From Corydoras sp. C115 (Eukaryota > Chordata > Actinopteri > Siluriformes > Callichthyidae), in contig JAFMOC010000002.1 of assembly GCA_019802505.1 (NCBI GenBank), positions 1,758,501-1,822,500 on the forward strand: a stretch of 64,000 nucleotides of DNA, given 5' to 3'. The notes beneath the pieces are model-generated. The model worked only from the letters and a program-made list of their open reading frames with translations, did not search any database and was not told the DNA's origin. How positions within the stretch are numbered: the stretch's first letter is position 1; each line of letters begins with the position of its first letter. The translations under genes were made by a program, and so were the position numbers. Shown here in pieces: positions 44,301-56,223 of the stretch.

Positions 44301-45120
44301 TAGGGCTGTATTCAACTAAGGTTTTTCATAGTCGAATCTGATTCGTCAGATTTTCCCTATAGTCGACTGATAGTCGAATCAGTTAAAATTTCACCACAAG
44401 ATGGCGCTATAAGCGTGTTTTTTTTAAAGATTTTTTTTTTATATTTTACATGTTTTTCTAGAGAACCGTAAATGGGTTAAAGCGCACACATCATTAAAAA
44501 AAATATATATTAACAGAAATTAGGATGTGTAACAATCACCTGCGGCACCTGTCCCTCGTTTGGTTTCTGATTATCTCACTTGGGTGATTGGTTGGGTTAG
44601 TGCACGTCTTTAATTTGTGGTTACCTTACCCGATGTTGCTTTGTTCGTTTACTTTGTTCTGTTGGTGCTTCGGCACCACTTTTTAAATAAATTCTAGTTT
44701 TGGTTTTTATCCCGGTGTTCCAGTTTTTCTCCATCAGCATTTCTGGCACGGTGTGTTATTGCGCATTCGTTCCGCGCAGATCGCACTCGTGGTAGCGTCT
44801 CCCTCTGTTTAGACCGGCTGACGCTGTGGCTTACGTGTAGCCGGATCCCGGGAGACGCTCATGCGCGAGCGGCGTTCGCGATTTCCCCGCGGAGCCGCTC
44901 ATCTCCGGGGAAAGACGGACATTTGTGACAGGATGATTTTATTTGACAAAAGGCTATATATATAACGAAAACAAAGACATTTCATGTAAAAACTAATGCT
45001 TAGCAGCAGCCATGGGCACCCCCATGTGATCAAAATGGTACATTCGACTATGAGGTTCATAGTCGACTACGGTTCTCCGAATCGAATCGTCGAATCAGCG
45101 AATATTGCAGCTCACCCCTA
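44301..45120. mobile_element. hAT-type MITE, copy 2, carrying a solo LTR
   Basis: Ends TAGGGCTG and CACCCCTA with an 8-bp target duplication GTGGATAG (44293-44300 and 45121-45128). Apart from the LTR at 44528-44930 and its 5-bp duplication it matches the copy at 7289-7716 along its length, including the TAGTCGA subterminal motifs. Confidence 0.92.
44528..44930 (+). mobile_element. Solo LTR of family A
   Basis: 403 bp from TGTAACAATCACC to CATTTGTGACA, with 5-bp target duplication GGATG (44523-44527 and 44931-44935). The MITE at 7289-7716 has the intact empty site ATTAGGATGATTTTATTTG near 7521-7540. It shares CACCTGTCCCTCGTTT, TTGGGTGATTGG, the GCACGTCTTT priming partner (near 44601) and AATAAATTCTAG with the full elements at 5225 and 34868. 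A single LTR without internal region indicates LTR-LTR recombination. Confidence 0.92.
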
Positions 45121-45128
45121 GTGGATAG

Positions 45129-45455
45129 TATTCAGCAATTGAGCAAATCATGAAAGGATTAACTGAGAAAGTTTGTCAATATTCAGCACTGCTTGACACA
45201 GAGACACCGATGCACATTATTAATGCCCTCATGGTGTGAGCAAATTGCATAGGCAACAGCAGCTATGCACAACGATAAATCAGCTTGTAGAAGTTAAATT
45301 GCTCAATGTTAAAACAAAATGTTCATTGTTTAAATCTCAAATTTGCATCCTGGGCTAGAGCACTTTAATTAAAAGTACATGTAGACCAATATTTGGTTTT
45401 AATTATTTATTTTGTATAACTTGACTTCTGGTTCCCAGAGATGACAATTACAAAG
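45129..45455. other. Intronic non-coding DNA
   Basis: Nothing recognised. Confidence 0.55.
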
Positions 45456-45735
45456 ACCAAAGAGTGGTGGGCAGGGGAGCAATTGGTTTTAGGTACCTTG
45501 CCCAAAGGCACTTCAGCCATAGTACTTGGTGGGACTGGGAATCGGACTGGTGACCTTTCAGGTGACCTTTTTTTTGTTGGGAGGATTGGGAGGGTTCCAC
45601 ATGCCCATACAGGGGAGACCTATTACAACCAGGACAAGGAACATGGAAACTCCACCCAGATTGGGATCCAAACCTGGATCCCCAGTGCTAAGAGGCAAAC
45701 ATGCTAACCATGAAGATACCCTGCTGCCCAGAATA
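45456..45735 (-). mobile_element. Two inverted SINE fragments
   Basis: Bases 45470-45560 (GCAATTGGTTTTAGGTACCT, CCCAAAGGCACTTC) look like the reverse complement of a tRNA-SINE body. Bases 45640-45732 are the reverse complement of the DANA/Mermaid-like head found at 47532 and 50047 (GGAAACTCCACCCAGATTGG, then CTAACCA). Both are degraded, and no target duplications were found. Confidence 0.6.
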
Positions 45736-46859
45736 CATAATATTAGCAATATTCTATTGATAAATGTAAGAATTAAAAAAAGACAATAATGTGTTGTGGG
45801 CTAATTGTTTTTAGGATGGACAAGGTTCATTCTATGTGGAGTTCTCCATGTGTTTCTGTGTGTTTTCTCTGGAAGCTTTGGTTTTCTTCCACAGTGCAAT
45901 ATCATGCAAGAATTGGCAAGAAATTTACCTAGAATCTGGGTGTGTGAATATTATTGCAGGGGTTTTCCTGAGAAAAAGAACATGTGCACTAAGAAATGAA
46001 CTTGTTCACATTTTATGTCAAAGTAACTGGTATGCCACATATATGAAACTGGGGTAAATCTGACATGCACTACATTTTTATATTAAAACTTTTTTCTGGT
46101 CAATACTTTTCTATCTGAATTAAATGAGAAATGCTTTCATCTTTAAATCCTCATTGCAGTTGTGTGCACATTTTTAAGCATATGTATTATTGCTGAAGCT
46201 GTGTTATACTGACACAGATTGCTGTGTGTATGCATGTGTGTATCCATACATGTGAATTATAAACGTAAAGTCATTCAATGAGACATCTCACTGATGTTTG
46301 CACAGCAAAATGATTTCTGGTTGTTTCTGCCTATTACTGGCAAGCCAAGCTTTTCAGGTCCATAGAGATTTGGCTGTGTGTGGAGGTTAGACCCCACTGC
46401 TATACACCAAGATTATATCCATTTTACTCTGTAACATTTCCACTAAATAGAACCGTAATACTAACCTTCTGACTGAGCTAATAACAATGTGAACCTTCAT
46501 GCGCTTTCCTAAGCGCCTGCCCTCATCTCAAAAATGTCTGGCTTCCCCTGATAAAAAGAGATTAAATCTGATCATATAGATCTTTTTGTTCCTTAAAGTA
46601 GTCTTATAACGGAGATGTGACCAATATATGACCTTTAATAGGCGCATATTTCTAATAAAAGGATTCTAACAGCAAATCTAAATTTAAATCTGAAGTGTGT
46701 TAACATTTTTATCTGCCTTTTACAAAAAGATATATGCAAGGTCAAAAGTCCATCGATGAAATAGTAAACCAAATGAAATAGGTAACCTAAGTGTTTGAAT
46801 GATTTACAAATTGTAATAAGGCAGAACATTAATCTAATAAAGGTAGTAAATATCATATG

Positions 46860-47176
46860 TGTAACAGGTGCCTAGGGCACCTGTCACCTGTGCTGTGTTT
46901 CGTTCCTTTCAGTTGAGGTAATTAACGTTCATGTGTTATTAGTTTAGTTAATTAACTCCTTTTTGTCATTGGTTTGTCTTGTGCACGTGGTCGGGTGTCT
47001 TTTTGTATTTATGTCCGTTGTTTCTCGTCCTCGGTGCTGGTCGTGTGTTATATGTCACTAGTCATTTGTACCTCATGTTTTGTGGTGTTACTGCACCTTT
47101 AAATAAACCCGTCCTTCGCTACCTGCGTGCCTGGCTCCCTTCAGCGCGTGTAAACGCTAGGTAGACTACCGTGACA
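46860..47176 (+). mobile_element. Solo LTR, second family
   Basis: 317 bp from TGTAACAGGTGCCTAGG to ACTACCGTGACA, flanked by ATATG at 46855-46859 and 47177-47181. TTGTATTTATG near 47004 could be a TATA box and AAATAAACCCG near 47100 the polyadenylation signal. The opening is reminiscent of family A, but the rest differs. Confidence 0.88.
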
Positions 47177-47181
47177 ATATG

Positions 47182-47462
47182 TAAACCCATTTTATTTTTA
47201 CTGACCTTTATTCCATCACTATTTCACATTGATCTTACAATGCTACAAAAGCCCAAGATTATATTTTTCTCTATATATTGTTTTAATCAGTGTTGAAGTT
47301 GTGAGGTAGCAGACAAACTTGATAATCAATTTTAAATAGTTGAATAAGTTTTTTATTTTATTTTTTTATTTTAATAGCTATAAATAATTGTTATGCATAA
47401 ATATAAAGACAAAGATGATATATATTTTTTGTCTTACTTGTCTTAAAACAGTAAAAAAAAAA

Positions 47463-47465
<3 letters not shown>
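47182..47465. other. Intronic non-coding DNA
   Basis: AT-rich, nothing recognised. Confidence 0.5.
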
Positions 47466-47512
<47 letters not shown>

Positions 47513-47530
47513 GTGTGTGTGTATGTGTAT
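47466..47530 (+). repeat. (TA)n / (TG)n microsatellite
   Basis: About 20 TA units followed by TATGTGTGTGTG. It abuts a SINE on the right. Confidence 0.95.
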
Positions 47531-47531
47531 A

Positions 47532-47890
47532 GGGCAGCACGGTGGCTTAGTGGTAAGCACGTTTGTCTCTCAGCACTAGGAATTCACGGTTCGAATCCCC
47601 ATCTGGGTGGAGTTTCCGTGTTCTCCCTGTGTCCGTGTGGGTTTCCTCCGGGTTCTCCGGTTTCCTCCCACAGTCCAAAAACATGGATCAAGTCAATTGA
47701 GTTCTCCAAATTGCCCTATATAGAGTGCGTTTGTGTGTGTGTCTGTGTGAGTGAGTGTGTGCCCAGCGATAGATTGGCACCCTGACCTGGGTGTATCTGC
47801 CCAGTGCCCGAAACGTTCTCCCCTGGATGGGCATGGGGAACCCCCCGTGACCCTAATATAGAATAAAGCGGAAGATAATGGATGGATGGA
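47532..47890 (+). mobile_element. DANA/Mermaid-like SINE, copy 1
   Basis: The head GGGCAGCACGGTGGCTTAGT and GGTTCGAATCCC are tRNA-derived polymerase III boxes. The conserved body GTTTCCTCCGGGTTCTCCGG and CCCACAGTCCAAAAACATG follow, and the tail is (GGAT)n at 47880-47890. No certain target duplication. Confidence 0.88.
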
Positions 47891-49396
47891 TATATAAGTA
47901 TATATTCCAAGTATATATTCCAAAAGACACTGATTTTAGTATTGGTGTTTTCTTAATAAAATAAGTAATTTTTATTGTATAAAGTATACACAGATTCAAT
48001 TTACAAGTGAAAAATTCTATTTTTATTTGGATTAGCATTTATTAAAATATATTTATTTTTATTTTGGGTGTGCATATAGATTGTTTGGAGAATATTTTTA
48101 TTTTACACTGTTTATTTTTATTTGTTTAAGCATTTGTAACAAGCCTGGGTTATGTAATACTTTAAAATGTTTTTTTTTTATTCCTTACAGTTATACAATT
48201 ATTTAATTTAGGATTGTGCAGCAAAATATGTTAAAATATGTCAATTTATTAGCCAGTATAAGCAAATGTAATGTATTTTGTTCTTATTTCTTTTACACAT
48301 GACAGATTGTAGTCTTTAGGAGTCATGCTGGTCTGTTTCCTTGCATGTACATAAAGACTCAGGACAGGAAATGTTTGCCTTTCTTTGAAAATGCTCTTTA
48401 ATGTTAGAACATCAGTAATGGCAGTGAAAAATAAATAATCATAAATTATGCAGGTCTCCTTACCTCCTGGGGGCTGCTACAAATGACAAGATGTTCTCCT
48501 CATGCCTTTTTGCAGTTCCCCCATCAAATTCCTAATGTACAAATGACACTGTACATGTTTTAGATAGCATTTAAGTTAATTAGTAGTTTTTTATTTGTTA
48601 AAATCACATTTGACATTGCATTCTGGCTGCATTGCTCCCTTACTTCTTTTCCCACTGTGTCCTGGGCAGTCTCTTTAGCCATCTGTTCAAAGAGGTGGAG
48701 CAAACTGTGAAACAAATGCTGAGTGCCATTATACATCACACAGTCATTTTTTTTTTTTTTTATATATATATTTTGTTTAGCATGGATTGATGAAAAATGT
48801 TGTCCTATGTAGTGTACATATTTGAACCTGTTTGAGGTTGTAGAAATTGTTTTTAAATGTGTATAGGAAGAGTGTGATTTCTATCAGGTAAATTAATTTG
48901 TAACTACAGTGACTGGTTCTACAGTTGGTAAACTATTGCTTTGGCTGATGGGTAAATAGCTGAAGTAAATCAAAGGTTCAGGACTAATAGACCATGCTAC
49001 ATTTTTAATAAGAGAACGGTTTGTTACAATCCAGACATGATGGATTCCCTGCCTTCAAAGGACCTGCTCTTTAGATTTTACTCACAGTGTGCTTTTATTC
49101 TCTCTGAGGGCTCAACAAAGCCTGTGGTGTTTGGGATATATGGACAAACGTAGTGAGTAACCTTAAGTTATGCAAACAGCAGTGCATGGATTGCTCAGGA
49201 TTTTTAGCATTGTTGTAATTATAACTTAAATCTTTCATATAAGCACTGATAAGGATCTTTAACTAGAATTAAATATTAAATAAATATTAAATATTCTGAA
49301 TGCTTTGTTTCAGAATATTCATTTGTAATACACATCACTAGTGTTGCATATAATATTGAATCTTATATTGAATATTACTGAATATACTGAATTTTA
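47891..49396. other. Intronic non-coding DNA
   Basis: AT-rich, no supported feature. Confidence 0.55.
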
Positions 49397-49520
49397 GGGT
49401 CGCATTGTCCCCAAGTGGATCCAGGGGAGAACATTTACGGTGCTGGACAGATACAGCCAGGACAGGGCGCCAATCTATGGGCACACTCACTCACACGGAC
49501 ATACAACACACACAAACACG
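49397..49520 (-). mobile_element. DANA/Mermaid-like SINE 3' part, inverted
   Basis: AGGGTCGCATTGTCCCCAAG through CCAGGACAGGGCGCCAATCT is the reverse complement of the 3' half of the SINE at 50047-50394 (GATTGGCGCCCTGTCCTGGG). The head is missing. Confidence 0.75.
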
Positions 49521-50046
49521 GTAATTTACAGCATTCAATTTACCTTAAATTCAGGCCAGGATGGCTTGCCATCGTTATTGGCACATTTATTTTTATATTA
49601 AACCAAAAACATGAGTCAGGCCTCAATGACCAATTGAGCACACAAGTTGTTCCAAAAAATAGTTAAAAATAGTAGGTTAAAATATAGTTGAATATTTTAA
49701 ATGACCAAGACCTGATATTCATCCAACAGAAATGTGGATTAACCTGAAGCAAGCAGTTAATGAGTTGAAACCCATCAGCATAAGAAAGCTGAAGTTGTTT
49801 TGAATGAAGGAATGATTTAAAATTTCTTCACTATTATAATGATCAGAGACTTGCAGAGTGCAGAGAGTTGCAGTTACTGTTGCACAAGATACTGAAAGCA
49901 CATTTTCACTCCCATATATGTAACATTAGATGATTTTAATCATTGACAAAGTTTCATATTTTTTTGTATAATGTGTTTAATTTGATTCACTACTTTTGGT
50001 TTAAAATCAATCAACAAGTATAATTATGGAGAAATAAACACAATTC

Positions 50047-50394
50047 AGGGCGGCACGGTGGCTTAGTGGTTAGCACGTTCGCCTCTCAGCGCTAGGGATT
50101 CCCGGTTCGAATCCCCATCTGGGTGGAGTTTCCATGTTCTCCCCGTGTCTGCGTGGGTTTCCTCCGGGTTCTCCGGTTTCCTCCCACAGTCCAAAAACAT
50201 GGATCAAGTCAATTGAATTCTCAAAAATTGCCCCATATAAAGTGTGTTTGTGTGAGTGAGTGTGTGCCCAGCGATGGATTGGCGCCCTGTCCTGGGTCTA
50301 TCTGCCCAGCGCCTGAGATGTTCTCCCCTGGATGGGCATGGGGAACCCCACCGCGACCCTAATAGAGGATAAAGTGGGAGATAATGAATGAATG
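50047..50394 (+). mobile_element. DANA/Mermaid-like SINE, copy 2, intact
   Basis: 348 bp with head GGGCGGCACGGTGGCTTAGT, GGTTCGAATCCC, conserved body and a (GAAT)n tail. Flanked by a 14-bp duplication AATAAACACAATTC (50033-50046 and 50395-50408), typical of LINE-mediated insertion. The identical duplication suggests that this is the youngest SINE in the window. Confidence 0.93.
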
Positions 50395-50455
50395 AATAAA
50401 CACAATTCTAAAACATTAACATATTTTAAAGCACCACTGTATTACCTTATAGATA

Positions 50456-52005
50456 CAGTCATGGCCAAAATTTTGAGAATGATACAAATATTAATTTTTA
50501 CAAAGTTTACTGCTTCAGTTTTTATAATGGCAATTTGCATATACTCCAGAATGTTATAAAGAGTGATCAGCTTTTAATTGCAAAGTCAATGTTTGCCTAG
50601 AAAATGAACTTTATCCCAAAAAACACATTTCAACTTCATTGCAGCCCTGCCTTAAAAGGACCAGCTAACATCGTTTCAGTGATTGCTCCATTAACACAGG
50701 TGTGGGTGTTGATGAGGACAGGGCTGGAGATCAATCTGTCATGATTAAGTAAGAATGACACCACTGGACACTTTAAAATGAGGCTTGTGCTTGGCATCAT
50801 TGTTTCTCTTCTGTTAACCATGGTTATCTCTAAAGAAACACGTGCAGTCATCATTTGCACTGCACAAAAATGGCCTAACAGGGAAGAGTATTGCAGCTAG
50901 AAAGATTGCACCTCAGTCAACAATCTATTGCATCATCAAGAACTTCAAGGAGAGAGGTTCCATTGTTGCCAAAAAGGCTCCAGGGCGCCCAAGAAAGAAC
51001 AGCAAGCGCCAGGACCGTCTCTTAAAAGTGTTTCAGCTGCAGGATCGGGCTACCAGGAGTGCAGAGCTTGCTCAGGAATGGCAGCAGGCAGGTGTGAGTG
51101 CATCTACACGCACTGTGAGGCAGACACTCTTGGAGCAAGCCTGTCTCAAGGAGGGCAGCAAAGAAGCCACTTCTCTCCAGAAAAAAACATCAGGGACAGA
51201 CTGATATTCTGCAAAAGGTACAGGGAGTGGACTGCTGAGGACTGGGGTAAAGAAATTTTCTCTTATGAATCCCCTTTCATATTGTTTGGGACATCTGGAA
51301 AACAGCTTATCCGGAGAAGACGAGGTGAGCGCTACCATCAGTCTTGTCTCATGCCAACTGTAAAACATCCTGAAACCATTCATGTGTGGGGTTGCTTCTC
51401 AGCCAAGGGAATCGGCTCTCTCACAGTCTTGCCTAAAAACACAGCCATTATTAAAGAATGATACCAGAAAGTCCTCCGAGAGCAACTTCTCCCAACCATC
51501 CAAGAGCAGTTTGGTGATCAACAATGCCTTTTCCAGCATGATGGAGCACCTTGCCATAAAGCAAAGACAATAGCTACATGGCTCAGGGAACAAAACATAG
51601 AGATTTTGGGTCCATGGCCTGAAAACTCCCCAGATCTTAATCCCATTGAGAACTTGTGGTCAATCATCAAGAGAAGGGTGGACAAAAAAACCTACACATT
51701 CTGACAAAATGCAAGCATTGATTGTGCAAGAATGGACTGCTATCAGTCAGCATTTGCTGCAGAAGTTGATTGAGAGCATGCCAGGGAGAATTGCAGAGGT
51801 CCTGAAGAAGAAGGGTCAACACTGCAAATATTGACTTGCTGCATTAACTCATTCTAACCGTCAATAAAAGCTTTTGTTACTCATAATGTGATTGCAATTG
51901 TGATAAAAACATTTGACAAACACACATAAAAACCAGAGGGCAGCAGATCATGTGAAAATATAATATTTGTATAATATTTATTCTCAAAACTTTTGGCCAA
52001 GACTG
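50456..52005 (+). mobile_element. Tc1-like DNA transposon, inactive
   Basis: Ends CAGTCATGGCCAAAATTTTG and, inverted, CAAAACTTTTGGCCAAGACTG, flanked by TA at 50454-50455 and 52006-52007 (the Tc1/mariner target). About 1.55 kb with one transposase pseudogene, the full-length layout of teleost Tc1-like elements. Confidence 0.93.
50820..51834 (+). pseudogene. Tc1-like transposase, frameshifted, catalytic Asp lost
   Basis: The original start is ATG at 50820 (MVISKETRAVII), shifted after about 12 codons. The paired helix-turn-helix region follows in the next frame (GKSIAARKIAPQSTIYCIIK, then the GRPR-type AT hook APGRPRKNSKRQDR). A further change near 51130 leads to the catalytic part: DRLIFCKRYREWTAEDWGKE, then IFSYESPF, where the first DDE aspartate of the family (IFSDESPF) is Tyr, codon TAT at 51264-51266. 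A TGA replaces the Trp codon of KEWYQ at about 51460. HDGAPCHKAK (second Asp at 51540-51542) and DLNPIENLWSIIKRRVD (third acidic residue) remain. Confidence 0.92.
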
Positions 52006-52007
52006 TA

Positions 52008-52984
52008 CATAGTATTTTGCAAAATACTGTACATAGCAAAAAAGCCAGATGGTCAGCATTTGCACGAAAGCACACATGAGCTCCGGATGGTTTGATTTTA
52101 ATTTTTAATTTTATAAATGCTCTGGATGAGCACTAGTAGGAACAGCCTTAAATGCATGCCTAAATCTTAAATGTAAGAAACTTAGTTTTGATTTGAAAAT
52201 ATAGTCTAACTAATCTGTTACTTTAAGGTAAATAATCATAGATTTGTGTCACTTTGGTATGTAAATAGTAATTAATGCAACCTTAGCAATCTTCATGTGA
52301 AGTCTGAAGACCTCAGAAACACTGATGTATCTAATCTCAATCAGAATTCTTCCCTAGAGAAAGAACACAATGATGAGTACCAATAAAATGGTGCTTTTTA
52401 TTCTACCTTGTCGGTCCGTCCATCCTTCCTCTGCGTTTTAATCAGAAGACACGAAGGAAACTGTCTCTCTGAGAAACAGCCCAGGCAAAGCCAAGGACGG
52501 GGCAAGCGAGGAGACGTGTAATAAATTCTTGAGTATGCGATCTGGAGGGATTTCTCTGTTCAACCCCTTACCTTCCATCTTCTATCCTTCCATACTTTCA
52601 TTTATGCACATAAATGGCAGCTACAGCAATAGCAGAGGCTATTCCCCCTGAAAAAGACATAGCTCTTAACCTGTCATAACCATGTTCATTACTCTATGCA
52701 CAGCTAAAGAGTCCAAAATGAGCCCTGACCAAAAACCTCAATAAGATAAGAGCTGTGCTTTCATAATACATCACAGATTGATAAGTATTAAGAAAGATCC
52801 TTTACCCAAGATTCAACGATAGAGCTAACCTTACCATGGGTGGCCTTCTTGGGATTAGTAATTGTATTAGTATTAGTATTAGTAATTGAGTAAGTGAGCC
52901 AATTATTTGAGTTGAAACTCAATGGGCAAACAATGCAACACTGAAGCATGGACAACGCGTGACACCTTGTTGTATTAAACAATG
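52008..52984. other. Intronic non-coding DNA
   Basis: No gene. A short (TAGTAT)n-like tract is at about 52856-52888. Confidence 0.55.
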
Positions 52985-53153
52985 CCGGTCTGAGGTTGGA
53001 AAGGAAGCAGAAAGAATATAAACTGAAGTATGACCATGTGACAAACAATAACAACCAATGAAAATAACCAAATAATTAACAAAATAAGGAACACTGAACG
53101 GAAAGAACCAAATGAAACATAAAAAAGGTGAGGGGTGCCTAGAACTCCTTATA
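52985..53153 (-). mobile_element. Degraded LTR fragment related to the 56229 family
   Basis: ACCAATGAAAATAACC and GGTGAGGGGTGCCTAGAACT aligned against the U3 end of the LTRs at 56229-56538 and 58098-58408 are clearly related but diverged. No second end was found. Confidence 0.6.
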
Positions 53154-53179
53154 ATACTGAATGTAATAAGCCAGTTGTT

Positions 53180-55026
53180 TGTATATTATAGCAATATGAT
53201 ATGAACGTGCATTTATTATTGTGAATAAATCATAAACAGCATAAACAGAGATTTATTAAAAGTAACAGGCAGTAATTTAAATGAAGGGATCCTACAATGT
53301 GTGACGATTAATGACGTTACTGCATCGAACGAAGGAGAACACAAGAAATAAATAACAAAATCCTGATCACGTAAATAAAAAAGCAACCAATAAGAGAACA
53401 ATGTTCATTAACTAAATAAGAGCTGTTGATTAGTTAATTTTACTAAAACAGAAACGAAACAGAAAGGAAAGTAAGGACTGACCTGGCAAAAATATGTGCA
53501 TGATGCAGCGCTGAGGGATGCGATGAAGGAGTGGATGGATGCCCCGGACCCTACAGAGCAAAAGTCCAATTAGGTGGCATGTAGGAACTTTAGCCCAATG
53601 GTGAGGTATAGACAGAACATTGTAGCAGGGCGGCATGGACGCCCCTCGGTAGCTGGGAGGCCAGGATGCCTTTTTGTAGCTGGGAGGCACAGATGTTTTA
53701 GTAGCTGAGTAGCAAGGATGCCTTTTGGTAGCTGGGCGGAAGGTATGGAAACTGTTTAACGGTAACATGCCGTGTTTCTTGTGACACGGCATTTGCATCT
53801 GACATACACTCAGCACTCGCATCTGACACAGGCTCAGCACTCGCATCCAACACACGCTCAGCTCCTAAGGGAGGTTCCGCCCTATGAGGCAGTGCAGGGA
53901 AGAGGGTGGACCTTGCCTCTGCGATTGGGCCAGTTCCTGTGTTTGGGCTTGAGGCCAGTTTAGATTGTTTGGGGGAGCTTTATTGTGTACCTTTTAAAGT
54001 CTGTCCAAGAACCCTCAGAGGTTGCAGTGCTGAAATCTAGGGGTTTGAACGAGGCTGTGGTTACACAGTGTCTGGGGCAGGTGTAGGGATAAATATGGCA
54101 AACACAGGGGGGCATCTCAGTATAATAATCGGTGGTGGCAGATGAATTGCGTGGCCCATTGGAGCATGGCCACAAATCCGGGGAATTGAGAAGGACGTGG
54201 GTTGGAAAATGTGTCCCAACAGGAATAAATCAAAAGAATCATCATCAGAGTCAATTCGGGAATTGATACCCTCCACAGAACAGACTGATTCAGATTTATG
54301 TCGACTCACTATCTCCTCATCCTACCATCACGGTTTAGCCATAAAGACAAAAATGACAAAACAGAATGGAACACAAAAAACACCTAGGAGCAGAGCTACA
54401 CTAGGGCAAAATGGAACGAAGGTGGCAAAGCTAAATCGTTTGGTCAAGGAGCCGAATCGTGCGATATGATGAAGTCGAAAGGCTTGAAACTGGGCTAGTG
54501 CCAGCAAACAGACGCAGATGAAATGAAAAGGACTAGATTGGTGGTGCTAACACCGAAGTTATGCAGTCTGGAAACTGCAACCAGAATAGGAGAGCCGCAA
54601 GGCTACGCGGCTAAATGTGGAAGTGGCGCACACGGAGTGACGTGAAGCGACTCGAGCGTCCTGACGGCGAAAAAAGATGGCAGGGGTTCCTGGACTTTAA
54701 ATTTGTTTGTGGCATTAACATTCTGTCATGACACGCAGATGATCCCACTAAGGCATGCGCATGAACACGCTGAATGATGCACTTAAAGGCACCGTGGTAA
54801 GCATAAACAGAGATTTATTAAAGAAACAGGCATTAATTTAAACACAGCAATCCAACAATGTGTGACCATTAATGATGTTAGTGTATCGAACAATAGATCA
54901 CATGAATCAATAAGGAAACACAGTTTATTAACTAAACTGAAACTAAAAATGAGTGTCAATGAGTTAATTAACTGCAATGGAAATGAAACAGAAAGAAAAG
55001 TGAAGAGTGACCTGGCACTCATTACA
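53180..55026 (-). mobile_element. Non-autonomous LTR element, family B relative
   Basis: Diverged direct repeats, 53180-53500 and 54724-55026, share CATAAACAGAGATTTATTAA, TGTGTGACxATTAATGAxGTTA and a GACCTGGCA end. Minus-strand orientation is indicated by TTTAATAAATCTCTG as the polyadenylation signal. TTGTT occurs at both outer borders (53175-53179 and 55027-55031), consistent with a 5-bp target duplication. The 1.2-kb internal region has no retroviral-type gene but contains two minisatellite-like arrays (53622-53745 and 53786-53865). Confidence 0.7.
53622..53865 (+). repeat. Two short degenerate tandem arrays
   Basis: A GTAGCTGGGAGG-centred unit of about 30 bases is repeated near 53640, 53670, 53700 and 53730. 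A CTCAGCACTCGCATC-centred unit of 27 bases follows near 53790-53865. Both lie inside the non-autonomous LTR element. Confidence 0.75.
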
Positions 55027-55031
55027 TTGTT

Positions 55032-56223
55032 AAGTACAACGTGTATCGAATTGCCCGTGATTTATATACAATGATGCACAACCTCAAGTGCTTAATGCTT
55101 TTATAAAATAATTACAAATATATTATAGTAAAAAAAACATGGTTTGATTCATAAATGCATTAATTGAAAGCTAAATCGCCAATAAACTTGATTTTCTAGA
55201 CGTATTCTAGTCCGGTTTTTAAAATGAACGCTAACCGCTGAGTAACATGTTTCTGGTTTCTTAACAATCAAATACTGCCAACTGTGGCCAAATTATAAAT
55301 TGTAGTTTATCAAAAACACATCTGGAAAATAATGTATTGTATATCTATACCATTATCTGGCATACCACAATTTGAGAACAACTGTAATAAGCAATACAAT
55401 TTACAGTGACCATTATTGTGAACATCAAACAGAAAGATTTGCAATTTTACACTGATAACATTGTCATTGCACATTTGCCAGACTCAAAAACTTGAAACTA
55501 GGTTTATAATATAATTTGTTTGTGGTAATTACACATTTATTTAAATGAAGTTTAAGTCTGGATTCCTATGGACTGTATCCTAATTTCATTTCCTTGAGCA
55601 GTGTCTACCAAGTAACCACTTCTGCTTGTTCTTCATAGCAATTACTACAGTATTGGTATATGCTATTGGTGAAATTGCCTTAAGCCTAGAGGAGAATGGA
55701 AACTGGCCAGACTAGACTTATTAACCACTGGATCTGTCACACAACTCATTGCTTGATTGTATACTCTCCTCCACACTCATCTGCACACTCACTGCAGTAC
55801 TGAGCACAATCTAAATGAGCTTTTTTGATTTGGAACTATAAAACTTTTTTTTTTTTATCAGTCCACAGTTTAAGCGTATGAGCAATTGAAAGTGTGTGAG
55901 AGAATGATAAAAAGAAAGTATGAAGGGGTGGTTGGGGGTTGGGGGGGGCGTGTTTAAGTGGCAAAGGAAGGAGAGGATAAAAGACTGACAGGATTAGTTT
56001 TACAGACACTACAGGCTTGTGACCTTGTCCTCTAAGCTGCCACATGAACAGCATGGTGCTTGATGCAAAAGAGGAGTCCACATCTCTCGTTTTCCAGCAC
56101 TACTGGTTGTTTGCTTCTATGATGTCGCTCTTTTTCTCTTTCTCTCTCTCGCTCTCTCTCCTTCACTCTTTACCTCATGATCACACTTACAAAAAAAAAA
56201 AAAAACAATATAAGGTTAGATAG
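55032..56223. other. Intronic non-coding DNA
   Basis: No firm feature. At 55974-56200 there is a TATA-like GGATAAAAGAC followed 70 bases later by an ATG (56045) and a CT-rich open stretch. See findings. Confidence 0.5.
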
